Positions 1 to 7,886 of a stretch of 62,982 nt of DNA are shown here, one piece after another; position 1 is the first letter of the stretch; each line of letters opens with the position of its first letter. The notes below the pieces were generated by a model. That model worked only from the letters and a program-made list of their open reading frames with translations. It had not been told where the DNA came from and searched no databases. The stretch spans positions 1-62,982 of the forward strand of contig JAVBKU010000010.1 of assembly GCA_031553875.1 (NCBI GenBank), written 5' to 3'. The stretch is from JAVBKU01 sp031553875 (GTDB lineage Bacteria; Bacteroidota; Bacteroidia; Bacteroidales; Rikenellaceae). The translations under genes were made by a program, and so were the position numbers.

Positions 1-157
1 TGACGACGTTAGGCGAAGCCCTGAAAGGGCGAGACTAAAAGGAGGAGTTCTGGGATTTAGGATTTACAAGCGTATATTCAGGAAATCTTCATCGGCGGGG
101 CGCATTTTGGTCAGCACCTTTTGGGCGTTCAAAAGGTGCGAAGAAAATCTTATTGAT
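1..157 (+). repeat. Composite intergenic repeat, truncated by the window start
   Basis: This stretch is the reverse complement, with divergence, of about 49,760-49,915, and is related to 57,290-57,425 and 43,013-43,170. It contains an internal hairpin at 114-139 whose arms are GCACCTTTTG and CAAAAGGTGC. The equivalent hairpins in the other copies have changed arm bases on both sides (GTACC with GGTAC, TTACC with GGTAA), so pairing is kept. It runs straight into an R1 repeat. No open reading frame here looks real. Confidence 0.75.
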
Positions 158-411
158 ATAAGACTTTACAGTAGTTTATTTCGCCTTCGGCGACCTACTT
201 TTAGCTACGCTTTCATTTCTCGCGACTCGGCATAGTCCGCAAGCGGTCTCTGCCCTCACTGCTCGAAATGTTGTCCATTGCCGTAAAAGTAGGCAAAAGG
301 TCTAGCCGCGTCTTCTGTCGGGGTCTCTTCCGGGAGCTTCCCTCGTTACACGATAACTGAGGGTGATCTCCCTCACGAGACCTGTTTCCGGCAGAAGCCC
401 GAAGCGGCGGG
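158..411 (+). repeat. R1 structured intergenic repeat, copy a (long form)
   Basis: R1 begins with a lead rich in A and T, then a CGCCTTCGGCG hairpin, a CCTACTTTTA/TAAAAGTAGG stem and a long nested hairpin ending near 411. This long-form copy carries about 70 extra bases (about 215-285) inside the loop of the second stem. Other copies are at 14,866-15,116 (long form), 29,491-29,668, 49,592-49,755 (reverse) and 57,430-57,606. No protein of its own is apparent. Confidence 0.85.
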
Positions 412-440
412 TTATTTTGCTGTCTCCATCATATTCAAAA

Positions 441-482
441 AACAATCAGGGCGACCTCTTAAAGAGATCGCCCTGATATTGT
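441..482 (-). terminator. Rho-independent terminator of rpmE2
   Basis: A long hairpin (arms around AATCAGGGCGA and TCGCCCTGATA) lies just after the L31 stop codon. Read on the minus strand it is followed by a run of T. Confidence 0.85.
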
Positions 483-496
483 TCGAGAGAAGGGGC

Positions 497-763
497 TTAC
501 TTGGCGGCCTTCTTATCGTAATGTTTTTGATAACGGCTCATAAACTTATCGACGCGTCCTGCGGTGTCAACCAACTTCATCTTGCCTGTGTAGAAGGGGT
601 GAGATGTGTTGGAGATTTCCATCTTGTAGACGGGATAGGTTTCGCCATTCACTTCGATAGTCTCTTTTGACTGAACGGCGGACCTGCACAAAAACACAGT
701 TTCATTGGACATATCCTTGAATGCCACGATACGATAATTCTCAGGATGAATACCTTTTTTCAT
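497..763 (-). CDS. rpmE2: 50S ribosomal protein L31, type B
   Basis: An 88-residue protein of the bacterial L31 family, a component of the large ribosomal subunit near the central protuberance. It opens with MKKGIHPENYR and contains NTSHPFYTGK, both typical of the family. The zinc-binding CxxC cysteines of type A L31 are absent, which makes it type B, the form often linked to zinc limitation in other bacteria. I start it at 763 because upstream in-frame codons (to 859) would add 32 residues with no family similarity. A strong terminator follows, so it is probably a single-gene unit. Confidence 0.95.
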   Translation of the reverse strand: MKKGIHPENYRIVAFKDMSNETVFLCRSAVQSKETIEVNGETYPVYKMEISNTSHPFYTGKMKLVDTAGRVDKFMSRYQKHYDKKAAK

Positions 764-828
764 TGTGCTTTTTTGTTGTTTGGTTAAATCGAGAGGGCAA
801 ATGTACGAAACATTTCCGTTAATCCAAA

Positions 829-863
829 CAGGTGGCGCGGAAATATTCTTCCGCGCCACCCTG
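829..863 (-). terminator. Hairpin after the coiled-coil lipoprotein gene
   Basis: A 14- to 15-base GC-rich stem (arms GGTGGCGCGGAA and TTCCGCGCCACC) lies 27 bases after the stop of the minus-strand gene at 891-1760. The T-run is weak, so termination is likely but not certain. Confidence 0.6.
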
Positions 864-890
864 CTTGTCTATACAACTCCGAGGGAGTGA

Positions 891-1760
891 TTATTTGTAG
901 CTTATAACCAGTACCTTCGAGTATTCCCAGAATTTGGCCTTATCGGTGATAACGAGCGAGATGAACATATCCTTGTCGTCCATCACGAACTCATACGAAC
1001 CCTTGGCGTGGTAGCTTACCAGGGTCACTTTCTTGTGGCCGATGAGTAGTTCGCCAAAGGTACGCAGGTCGATCTTGGTGAAGCTGTCGAGGCTACGGTT
1101 TTCGTTGATCTTCAGGGTCCTGCCGATGAAGCCCGATTTGTAGATTATCTCGTTCTTGAGCAGTTCCTTTTCCGGGCCGATGATGTAGTAGCCGGTGTTC
1201 ATGATGTCGGCTGTGGCCTTAACTTCGCCTTCGAGGGCGGTGTTCTGCTTGGAGAGGCCGTCGACCTTAGTGCTGAGGCCGGCGACTTCCTTGGTCAGGG
1301 CGGTGTTCTTCACGTTGAGGTCGGAGAGCTGCTTCTTGAGAGAAGTGATCTCGCTGTCCTTATCTTCAACCTGCTTCTTGAGCTTGGCTATCATAGAGTT
1401 GAGACCGGCGTTAGATTTGCGCAGCTTGGCGGCGTTGGCTTCGAGGCGGGCCAGTTCTTCCTTGTTCTTGAGCAGGAGCTGGTTGATGGCCTCGATGTCT
1501 TCGCTGATCTGAGTGGCTGTCTGCTTCTTGATCTCGCCTGATTCGATGTTGCTTGTGATGATATTCTCGCGGCTCTTGATGGCGCCGAGGTTCTCAGCTA
1601 TACCGTCGATAGAGGCGAAAACGTCGTTAATGATTGAATCCTTTTCGGCGACGGCAATGGCGAGCGAATCGCGTTCGCTCTTGATCTTGTCGGCGCTCTT
1701 TTTACCCACGCAGGCCACCATAGGAAGGGCCACGAGCATTATAAGGACGATTTTTTTCAT
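891..1760 (-). CDS. Coiled-coil lipoprotein of unknown function
   Basis: A 289-residue protein with a lipoprotein signal peptide (lipobox VAC, Cys at residue 17), so it is probably anchored in the envelope. Residues of about 25-185 are a nearly uninterrupted coiled coil: heptads rich in Lys, Glu, Leu and Ala, with TALTKEVAGLSTKVDGLSKQ as an example. The last 100 residues look globular and beta-rich. Similar small lipoproteins occur widely in Bacteroidetes, but I cannot assign a role. It lies 42 bases downstream of the small outer membrane protein gene and is probably cotranscribed with it. Confidence 0.8.
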   Translation of the reverse strand: MKKIVLIMLVALPMVACVGKKSADKIKSERDSLAIAVAEKDSIINDVFASIDGIAENLGAIKSRENIITSNIESGEIKKQTATQISEDIEAINQLLLKNKEELARLEANAAKLRKSNAGLNSMIAKLKKQVEDKDSEITSLKKQLSDLNVKNTALTKEVAGLSTKVDGLSKQNTALEGEVKATADIMNTGYYIIGPEKELLKNEIIYKSGFIGRTLKINENRSLDSFTKIDLRTFGELLIGHKKVTLVSYHAKGSYEFVMDDKDMFISLVITDKAKFWEYSKVLVISYK

Positions 1761-1802
1761 AAGGGTAGATAAAGTTAAGTGATTGGTCTTATTGTGCTGT
1801 TG

Positions 1803-2246
1803 TTAGAATGTGTATTTTACGCCGAGGCCGAAGTCGAGGAAATGGCCGTGGAAGTGTTTGGCGAAGTTGAGCGCCGGCTTGTAATCGATGGACAGGGCGA
1901 TAGGCGCCTTGGGGATCTTGTATTCCAGGCCCACTATGCCGTCGATACCGAAGGCAAACTGGTGATGGTCCCATTCACCTATATGCAGACCGCCGCCGTA
2001 GTAGAACGTGAAATCGTGGCTGATGACCGGAATGTGCCTTTCGTACAGAGCTGTGAAAAGGAATCCGCCCTTGTAGGGGAACGCCACGGTACCTTCGATG
2101 GCGTTGGCCGCGTCGAAAAAATGCTTTACGGATACGCCGGCCGTTTCGCCGCCTATGCGTGCGCCGAGGCCCCAGGTATAGTTCTGCGCGCTGGCAGATG
2201 TTATGGCCAACAGGATCGCGGCGGTGAGTGATATCAGTTTCTTCAT
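1803..2246 (-). CDS. Small outer membrane beta-barrel protein
   Basis: A 147-residue secreted protein. It has a clear signal peptide ending SASA-QNY. The remainder alternates hydrophobic and polar residues, is rich in aromatic residues and glycine, and ends in GLGVKYTF, a terminal aromatic residue typical of outer membrane barrels. The length fits an eight-stranded barrel of the OmpX/OmpA-like or porin-family group. Its ligand or role is unknown. A TACCTTTG promoter element lies about 70 bases upstream on the same strand, and the coiled-coil lipoprotein gene follows. Confidence 0.75.
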   Translation of the reverse strand: MKKLISLTAAILLAITSASAQNYTWGLGARIGGETAGVSVKHFFDAANAIEGTVAFPYKGGFLFTALYERHIPVISHDFTFYYGGGLHIGEWDHHQFAFGIDGIVGLEYKIPKAPIALSIDYKPALNFAKHFHGHFLDFGLGVKYTF

Positions 2247-2315
2247 GGCAGCTCGCTATTGTGTGGCTGGTCGGGGGGCGCTCCGCCCCGCGCCTAAATC
2301 AATAAAAATACGGGG

Positions 2316-2323
2316 CAAAGGTA
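2316..2323 (-). promoter_or_regulatory. Bacteroidetes -7 promoter element for the gene at 1803-2246
   Basis: The minus strand reads TACCTTTG, an exact match to TAnnTTTG. No well-spaced -33 TTTG is obvious. Confidence 0.5.
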
Positions 2324-2578
2324 TACATTTTTACGATATCAAAACGTAAAAAGGTAATGTTTGACATAAAAAATAAGGATGTTTATGTGCCATCTACGGG
2401 CGTAAAGCGTGTTGTTACATGGATTGCGGGGTGTCGGACGAGGGCTGGCCGTGTTATTTTACCGGTATTTACTGATCGATTGATAGCGGGATGCACCTGT
2501 TCGCGGTGAGACCGGACGGGGCGGAGGAGTGTAGTTATAGTTTTTTTCGTGTGAGTTTTTGAATTCTGACACGCCGGA

Positions 2579-2609
2579 TTTGTTTGTGAAAAAAAAATAT
2601 ATACCTTTG
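2579..2609 (+). promoter_or_regulatory. Promoter of the CAT tRNA
   Basis: TTTG at 2579-2582, a 19-base spacer and TACCTTTG at 2602-2609 match the Bacteroidetes housekeeping promoter. Transcription should begin near 2616, about 80 bases before the tRNA. Apart from this and the element at 2316-2323, the 450-base gap 2247-2696 shows only a GC-rich imperfect hairpin near 2270-2295. Confidence 0.75.
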
Positions 2610-2696
2610 CACTCCGTTGATATCAAAGCCTACCGGGGTGTTCGGATGGTGGAAAATGTTAGCGGTGGGATCGGTCACGGTTTCAAAATATTTAGG

Positions 2697-2771
2697 GGGC
2701 CCATAGCTCAGTTGGTTAGTAGCACCTGACTCATAATCAGGGGGTCACAGGTTCAAGCCCTGTTGGGCCCA
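2697..2771 (+). tRNA. tRNA with CAT anticodon (Met or Ile2)
   Basis: The acceptor arms GGGCCCA and TGGGCCC pair perfectly. The anticodon stem CCTGA/TCAGG encloses CTCATAA, giving anticodon CAT, and the T arm ACAGG-TTCAAGC-CCTGT is canonical. CCA is not encoded. The molecule is 75 bases to the discriminator A. Its D arm reads GCTC, AGTTGGTTAGTA, GC, with one base more than the usual GGTTAGAGC, leaving a three-pair D stem. A CAT anticodon fits elongator Met or, after lysidine modification, Ile for AUA; the sequence alone does not settle which. Confidence 0.93.
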
Positions 2772-2783
2772 CTCCCTAAAATG

Positions 2784-2816
2784 AAGGACTTACAGTGAAA
2801 ACTGTGAGTCCTTTTT
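2784..2816 (+). terminator. Terminator after the tRNA
   Basis: The stem AAGGACTTACAGT/ACTGTGAGTCCTT, with one mismatch and loop GAAA, is followed by a T-run. Confidence 0.9.
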
Positions 2817-2945
2817 GTTTGTTGGCGAAATGCAGGTGAAATAATAGTGCTGCCTTTATGGGTGCTATATGTAGAGAGGTGGGGTAGGGTAAAATTAACA
2901 CGATCTCAACAGCATACAGTCAAAATAATCCCAACTGCTGCGCAT

Positions 2946-3662
2946 CTACTTTGCGTACTCATGATAGGTTGTGCCGACCCTCTTTGCAAAATCCTCATAA
3001 AAAGCTCTGCCGATAGGTAGCGTAATGTCGGAGTTGTAGAGCGTCAGGCCGGTACGGGTGTACGAGGCAACGCGATAAAGCGGCACGACGAATGATTTAT
3101 GGATGCGAACGAACGGGGCGGGAAGGAGTTCCATAAGGCTTTTTAGACTCATTTGAGAGAGCACCGGGCGCGTACCCAACAGGTGGATACGGACGTAATT
3201 GTCCATTGCCTCGATATATACCACATCCGCAAGCCTGATCTTTACATTTTTATATTCGACCTTGACCGTGATCTCGGCGTCATCCAGCACCGGCTTTTGC
3301 GAGAGTTCGCGGAGTGTTTTGAGTTGCTGCGCCTTTTCGACCGCCCGACAGAAACGGCTGTACGCGAACGGCTTGTGAAGGAAATCCACCGCGCCGAGGT
3401 CGAATCCGTCGACGGCATATTGCGCATAGGCCGTCGTAAAGACAAGGAAAGTCCCTTTAGGGATTTCGCGAGCCAGTTCCACGCCGCTGATCTCGCCCAT
3501 CCTAATATCCAAGAACAGTAGGTCGGGCGCGATGCGTTTCACCTCGCGCATTCCCGCGACCGGGTCGGTGTAGGTCCGTAGCTCGATGCCGCCTATGCGC
3601 TGGCAATACTGTTCCAATACGCGCAGGGCTACCGGTTCGTCATCTATGGCGATACATTTCAT
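2946..3662 (-). CDS. LytTR-family response regulator
   Basis: A 238-residue regulator. Residues 1-120 are a receiver domain with acidic residues D7 and D8, phospho-acceptor D52 (in FLDIRMGE), T76 and K97. Residues of about 132-235 form a LytTR DNA-binding domain (EAMDNYVRIHL, FVRIHKSFVV). Such proteins bind pairs of short direct repeats. Its ATG overlaps the stop codon of the sensor kinase gene upstream (ATGA), so the two are translationally coupled. The divergent operon starting at 4862 is the obvious candidate target, given the direct repeat in between. Confidence 0.93.
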   Translation of the reverse strand: MKCIAIDDEPVALRVLEQYCQRIGGIELRTYTDPVAGMREVKRIAPDLLFLDIRMGEISGVELAREIPKGTFLVFTTAYAQYAVDGFDLGAVDFLHKPFAYSRFCRAVEKAQQLKTLRELSQKPVLDDAEITVKVEYKNVKIRLADVVYIEAMDNYVRIHLLGTRPVLSQMSLKSLMELLPAPFVRIHKSFVVPLYRVASYTRTGLTLYNSDITLPIGRAFYEDFAKRVGTTYHEYAK

Positions 3663-4693
3663 TGCAGGTCAATCGTTAGCGTTACGATATAGGTGTCCTG
3701 CCGCTCCTCTATTTCCAGCCGGTGGCGGCCCGGGTAGAGCAGGTCGAGCCGCTTGCGGCAATTCTCGATTCCGTATCCGCTTTTCTCTTCTGCCTCACGC
3801 ACCACGACAGGATTCTGGGCTTTGAAATTCAGCAAGTCGCCGTCTATATGGATGTCGATATATATGTCGCTCTGCTGGTGGGACGACACGCCGTATTTGA
3901 GTGCATTCTCGACGAATGTGATCAGAATCATCGGGGCGATCACGGCGTTGGGGTTCGCATCGTCTGTTTCGAGTGAGAAGTGGATACGCGTGCGCTCGTT
4001 CAGCCGATTCTTTTGCAATTCGATATACTGGCGTATGTACTCGATCTCAGCCCGCAGTGGAACCTTGTCTTTCTCGGCGTTAGTATACATGTACTTGGTT
4101 AGGTGCATGAATTGCATAAAGGCCGTTTCAGCCCGCGCTACGTCGGTCAGCATCAGCCCGTAGAGCGTATTGAGCGTATTGAACAGGAAGTGCGGGTTGA
4201 TCTGGACTTTATAGAGGGCCAGCTCGGCCTTTTTCTTTTCATGCTCGGCGGCCTGCCGTTCGACCATCTGCCGATACAGTTCGGCGAGCGTTCCCACGGC
4301 AAAACTGAACGCGACCACGACGATGTATAAAAACCACACGGCCCGCTGATGGAGCAGCAACCTCGTCTGGGGCGTCATTTCCACAGGATATCTCCTCTGC
4401 GGTACTGAAGGCGGGACGTTGAACCGATAGCGCGAGATCAGATAAGTAACCAGCAGGGTCGCGGCTATAATGACCAGCGCCCAGATCATCCTCTTGCGAT
4501 CCCGAAAAAGCCAGGGGACGGCCACGGCACGGTTGACCGCATAGACCGCGTAGACCCATCCGATGAACAAAGCCACAAACGTGGCGTTGCTGTTGAGCCA
4601 ACGGTCGACGGGCAGCAGCCAGATCATAAACGGCAGCAGCACCAGGCAAAAGCCCAGGTCTACATATAAAGGCAACCGTTTATCCGTGCGCAT
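3659..4693 (-). CDS. LytS/YehU-type membrane histidine kinase
   Basis: A 344-residue sensor kinase. Four predicted membrane segments lie in residues of about 10-30, 38-60, 68-88 and 118-138, followed by a short coiled linker. The histidine kinase (His_kinase) domain contains INPHFLFNTLN with phospho-acceptor H168, and the ATP-binding domain follows (ENALKYG, SGYGIENCRKRL). There is no sensor domain beyond the membrane helices, so any signal is probably membrane-borne. I chose ATG 4693; a further upstream in-frame start (4738) would add a non-membrane stretch and remove the promoter spacing. It partners the LytTR regulator that overlaps its stop. Confidence 0.92.
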   Translation of the reverse strand: MRTDKRLPLYVDLGFCLVLLPFMIWLLPVDRWLNSNATFVALFIGWVYAVYAVNRAVAVPWLFRDRKRMIWALVIIAATLLVTYLISRYRFNVPPSVPQRRYPVEMTPQTRLLLHQRAVWFLYIVVVAFSFAVGTLAELYRQMVERQAAEHEKKKAELALYKVQINPHFLFNTLNTLYGLMLTDVARAETAFMQFMHLTKYMYTNAEKDKVPLRAEIEYIRQYIELQKNRLNERTRIHFSLETDDANPNAVIAPMILITFVENALKYGVSSHQQSDIYIDIHIDGDLLNFKAQNPVVVREAEEKSGYGIENCRKRLDLLYPGRHRLEIEERQDTYIVTLTIDLQ

Positions 4694-4709
4694 ATGTTTT
4701 TCGTTTTTA

Positions 4710-4739
4710 CAAAGGTAATGAGTTCCGACAATTTGCAAA
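4710..4739 (-). promoter_or_regulatory. Promoter of the LytS/LytR pair
   Basis: Read on the minus strand: TTTG, an 18-base spacer, then TACCTTTG (plus-strand positions 4710-4717 for the -7 element). Confidence 0.65.
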
Positions 4740-4749
4740 AACCTGCGCG

Positions 4750-4779
4750 GTGTCGTTCACGGACGAATGCGTGTCGTTC
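4750..4779. promoter_or_regulatory. Candidate LytTR-type operator (direct repeat)
   Basis: GTGTCGTTC occurs at 4750-4758 and again at 4771-4779. The two identical 9-base copies are separated by 12 bases, 21 bases start to start, so they lie on the same face of the helix. LytTR regulators of the AgrA/AlgR family bind two 9-base direct repeats with a gap of 12 to 13 bases. The site lies between the regulator pair and the operon starting at 4862. The bases share only the central GTT with published consensus sites, so the call rests on geometry and context. Confidence 0.45.
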
Positions 4780-4861
4780 GCCACCGCTTTTACTCCCCTC
4801 CGTTTTATATATATAATGAAGCCTTACCTTCATATCAGGCAATTGATTAAACTTTGGAAAT

Positions 4862-6496
4862 ATGAAAAATAGAGCCTTATTTTGTTTTATGGTATTGTTT
4901 GCTTTCGCATCGTGCTCGGATAAAGAAGTCGTATATCCCAACGGGCAAGAACCAACTTTAACCCAGAAAAGCCTTACCGCAATCATATCTGATGGACTTC
5001 ATGGTGCCTGGAGTACAGGCGACGTTATAATGCTGCTTCACGACGGACAAACTCTTGAAGTGAATGCATTGGAATCCGGCCGCACATCGGGCCTTTCAGG
5101 CACCCTCGAAGGCACTGTCACCGATGATAACCCTTTGTATGGTGCATACCCGGCTGATAATATGGTGTCTTCAGATCGACAAAGTGTAACCGTAAACGTT
5201 CCCGCCGCTCAAACAGCCGGGGGCTATGGATATGATGAAAAGGCTGTGGTGAATGTAGCTCGTACACTCTCTGAATCTCTGCTTTTCCATACCGTTTGCG
5301 GAGGTATAAAACTTAATTTCCAGATGTCGGGTGTAACAAAGGTAGTGCTGGAAAGCGTCGATGGCTATGCCCTGTCCGGTACGGTTAGAATAAAATGGGA
5401 TAACCAGGGAAAGCCTTTGGTCGATGAAATAAGAAACGCTAATTCCATCATTACTTTCAGCGCTTCCGAGCAGGCTGGTTTCACTCCCGGGAAGGACCAT
5501 CATATCTCCACCTTGCCTTGCGACGTCTATGGAGGATATAGGCTTTCCATCTACAAGGACGGGCAGGTCGCTCATTATTTCGGCGTGCATCAGACGGTGG
5601 AACGGGCTGGTTTTATAATCCCTATCAATTTTATGGAAAGCGACCTGGAGTTTGGGGACCCGAACGCGCCGCTCGTGGAAGAAGAGCGTCCGGGGCTGGA
5701 TGCCACGACAAACGCTCTTATGCGCCAATATCAGAAGACCCCGACCGAAGAGAACCGTCAGGCGCTATTGGACCAAATGGGTATTCGCTATGATAAAGTC
5801 GTTGCACGAAAGAAGGCCAAGCTTCGCGAGCTGGAGAGGGAGGCAAAAACCCAAAACGTCATAGATGAAATGCAGGTCATTGTGGACGAGATGGTTGACA
5901 ATCGTGATATTCGGCTGCAACAACAGTTCCTCAGGCTCATTGACCCCCGCACCGACGATAACCCAAATGACGCATGGATGGTGTTGCGCGGTGCATCGGC
6001 CCCGAATGCCTACATAGGTTATGCCCCTGTGACAAACGCCGAATACGCTCTCTTCAAAGATGGTTTTACCTATGACGCAGGAAAAGAGAACTATCCGGTA
6101 GTCAATATTACGATTGCCGAGGCCTCAGCTTATTGCGACTGGCTTACCTCCCGGGACAACTCGCACGTATATCGCCTTCCGAGCGATGAAGAGTGGGTTC
6201 TCGGTGCCGGCCATATGCCTAAAGATGTCACCATGAACGCTGGCCGCGTGGAATCCGGATTGACGGCGGTGGATGCTTATAAGCAGACGACCGGCGCTTG
6301 TGGGGGCATCGATTTCTGGGGCAATTGCTGGGAGTGGACCTCATCAACGGATGCGAGCGGCTCGTATGTTGTCAAAGGAGGCAGTTGGGACTCAGACCGT
6401 GACGATTGCCGTAGTGAGAAATCGGATGTCGTGAGGACGGGTTCACGTGGTTACACCAATGTAGGTTTCAGAGTGGTAAGAACAGATTTCATTTAA
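4862..6496 (+). CDS. Lipoprotein with fimbrillin-like region and FGE/SUMF1-like domain
   Basis: A 544-residue lipoprotein (lipobox FASC, Cys at 18). Residues of about 25-260 resemble fimbrillin-like Bacteroidetes surface domains (the GAWSTGDVIML type of motif). Residues 270-360 form a helical, charged linker. Residues 365-544 match formylglycine-generating-enzyme/SUMF1-like folds: VTNAEYALF, YRLPSDEEW, FWGNCWEWTSS, VVKGGSWDS and VGFRVVR. True sulfatase-activating enzymes carry two catalytic cysteines after the GGSW motif; here the first position is Ser and only the second Cys (about 516) remains, so sulfatase activation is unlikely. A binding or other non-heme role is possible. It is the first gene of a tight operon. 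Confidence 0.85.
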   Translation: MKNRALFCFMVLFAFASCSDKEVVYPNGQEPTLTQKSLTAIISDGLHGAWSTGDVIMLLHDGQTLEVNALESGRTSGLSGTLEGTVTDDNPLYGAYPADNMVSSDRQSVTVNVPAAQTAGGYGYDEKAVVNVARTLSESLLFHTVCGGIKLNFQMSGVTKVVLESVDGYALSGTVRIKWDNQGKPLVDEIRNANSIITFSASEQAGFTPGKDHHISTLPCDVYGGYRLSIYKDGQVAHYFGVHQTVERAGFIIPINFMESDLEFGDPNAPLVEEERPGLDATTNALMRQYQKTPTEENRQALLDQMGIRYDKVVARKKAKLRELEREAKTQNVIDEMQVIVDEMVDNRDIRLQQQFLRLIDPRTDDNPNDAWMVLRGASAPNAYIGYAPVTNAEYALFKDGFTYDAGKENYPVVNITIAEASAYCDWLTSRDNSHVYRLPSDEEWVLGAGHMPKDVTMNAGRVESGLTAVDAYKQTTGACGGIDFWGNCWEWTSSTDASGSYVVKGGSWDSDRDDCRSEKSDVVRTGSRGYTNVGFRVVRTDFI

Positions 6497-6514
6497 TCCT
6501 TAAGACAAATAATT

Positions 6515-7861
6515 ATGAAAAAGTTATTTTTAACAATGGCTATTGCCATTATGATCGCCACCGCTGCGTCAGCACAAAAGAATGACAAAGAGAATATGAT
6601 GGTGGTTCCGGCCGTTCAAACAGACAAACACGGCGGACATGAGAGCAATTCCGCAATTAGCTGCGGTATCAAGTTCAACTTCCAGTTTTCAGGTGTAACA
6701 AAGGTGGAACTGGAGAGTGTCGATGGTAATCCTCTGGCTGGCACGGCAAGTATCAAAAAGGACGCTCAGGGGAAGCCGATGGTGGGTGGCATAGAAAAAG
6801 CAAGTACCATTATCTCGTTCAGTGCAGCCGACAAGTCCGGTTTCACTCGCGGAAAGGATTATTACATCTCCACCTTGCCTTGCGACCTTTACGGAGGATA
6901 CAGGCTTTCCATATATAAGGACGGGTTGGTCGCTCATTATTTCGGCGTGCATCAGACGGTAGAACTTGGGGCATTTATAAGCCCTGCCGACTTGATGGAG
7001 AGCGAATTAAAGTTCGAAGAGCCTGGTGCTCCGCTTGTCGAAGAGGGACGGCCTAAGATGGATTCCAAGACGCACAATCTTTTCATCCAATACAGGGAAA
7101 ACCCGACAGAAGCCAACAAACAGGCGCTGCTGGATCAAATGGGTGTTCGCTACGACAAAGTGGTCGCACGAAAGAAAAACAAACTCCGCGAGCTGGAGAG
7201 GGAGGCAAAAACTTATAGCGTCGTGGAAAAGATGCAGGGCATCGTGGATGAGATGACCCAGAACCGTGACATCCGAATACAGCAGCAATTCCTCCGATTC
7301 ATCGACCCTCGAAGGGGCGAGAACCAGAATGATGCCTGGATGGTGTTGCGTGGTGCATCGGCCCCAAATGCCTACATCGGCTATGCACCTGTCACCAATG
7401 CCGAATACGCCGCCTTCAAAACGGGATTTGTATATGATGCAAGAAAGGGAAACTATCCGGTGGTAAATATTACGATTGCTGATGCCAATGCTTATTGCGA
7501 GTGGCTCACAATGAAGGACAGAAAACACATCTACCGCCTGCCGAGTGAAGAAGAGTGGATTCTCGGTGCCGGACACATGCCAAAGGATGTGTCTATGAAC
7601 TCCGGAAATGTAGAATCCGGTTTGACGGCGGTGGACGCTTACAGTCAGAGTAAAGGTGCTTGCGGAGGCATTGACTTCTGGGGCAACTGCTGGGAATGGA
7701 CCTCTTCAACCGATGCGAGCGGATCGTATATCATTAAAGGAGGCAGTTGGGACTCTAAACGCGACGACTGCCGTACTGAGAAATCGGATGACGTGAGGAA
7801 GGGCTCACAGGGCTACGCCAATGTCGGCTTCAGAGTGGTAAGGGTCGATTCCGGCAATTAG
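6515..7861 (+). CDS. Secreted paralogue with FGE/SUMF1-like domain
   Basis: A 448-residue protein starting 18 bases after its paralogue. It has a cleavable signal peptide (ASAQ) instead of a lipobox. It lacks the first 90 or so residues of the fimbrillin-like region but otherwise matches the preceding protein almost residue for residue, from CGIKFNFQFSGVTKVELESV to the C-terminus, including YRLPSEEEW, FWGNCWEWTSS and GGSWDSKRDDC. The catalytic Cys pair is again reduced to one. This is a recent tandem duplication followed by loss of the membrane anchor, so one product should sit on a membrane and the other should be free. Function unknown. Confidence 0.85.
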   Translation: MKKLFLTMAIAIMIATAASAQKNDKENMMVVPAVQTDKHGGHESNSAISCGIKFNFQFSGVTKVELESVDGNPLAGTASIKKDAQGKPMVGGIEKASTIISFSAADKSGFTRGKDYYISTLPCDLYGGYRLSIYKDGLVAHYFGVHQTVELGAFISPADLMESELKFEEPGAPLVEEGRPKMDSKTHNLFIQYRENPTEANKQALLDQMGVRYDKVVARKKNKLRELEREAKTYSVVEKMQGIVDEMTQNRDIRIQQQFLRFIDPRRGENQNDAWMVLRGASAPNAYIGYAPVTNAEYAAFKTGFVYDARKGNYPVVNITIADANAYCEWLTMKDRKHIYRLPSEEEWILGAGHMPKDVSMNSGNVESGLTAVDAYSQSKGACGGIDFWGNCWEWTSSTDASGSYIIKGGSWDSKRDDCRTEKSDDVRKGSQGYANVGFRVVRVDSGN

Positions 7862-7886
7862 TTATCAACCTTATAATTCATATCTT

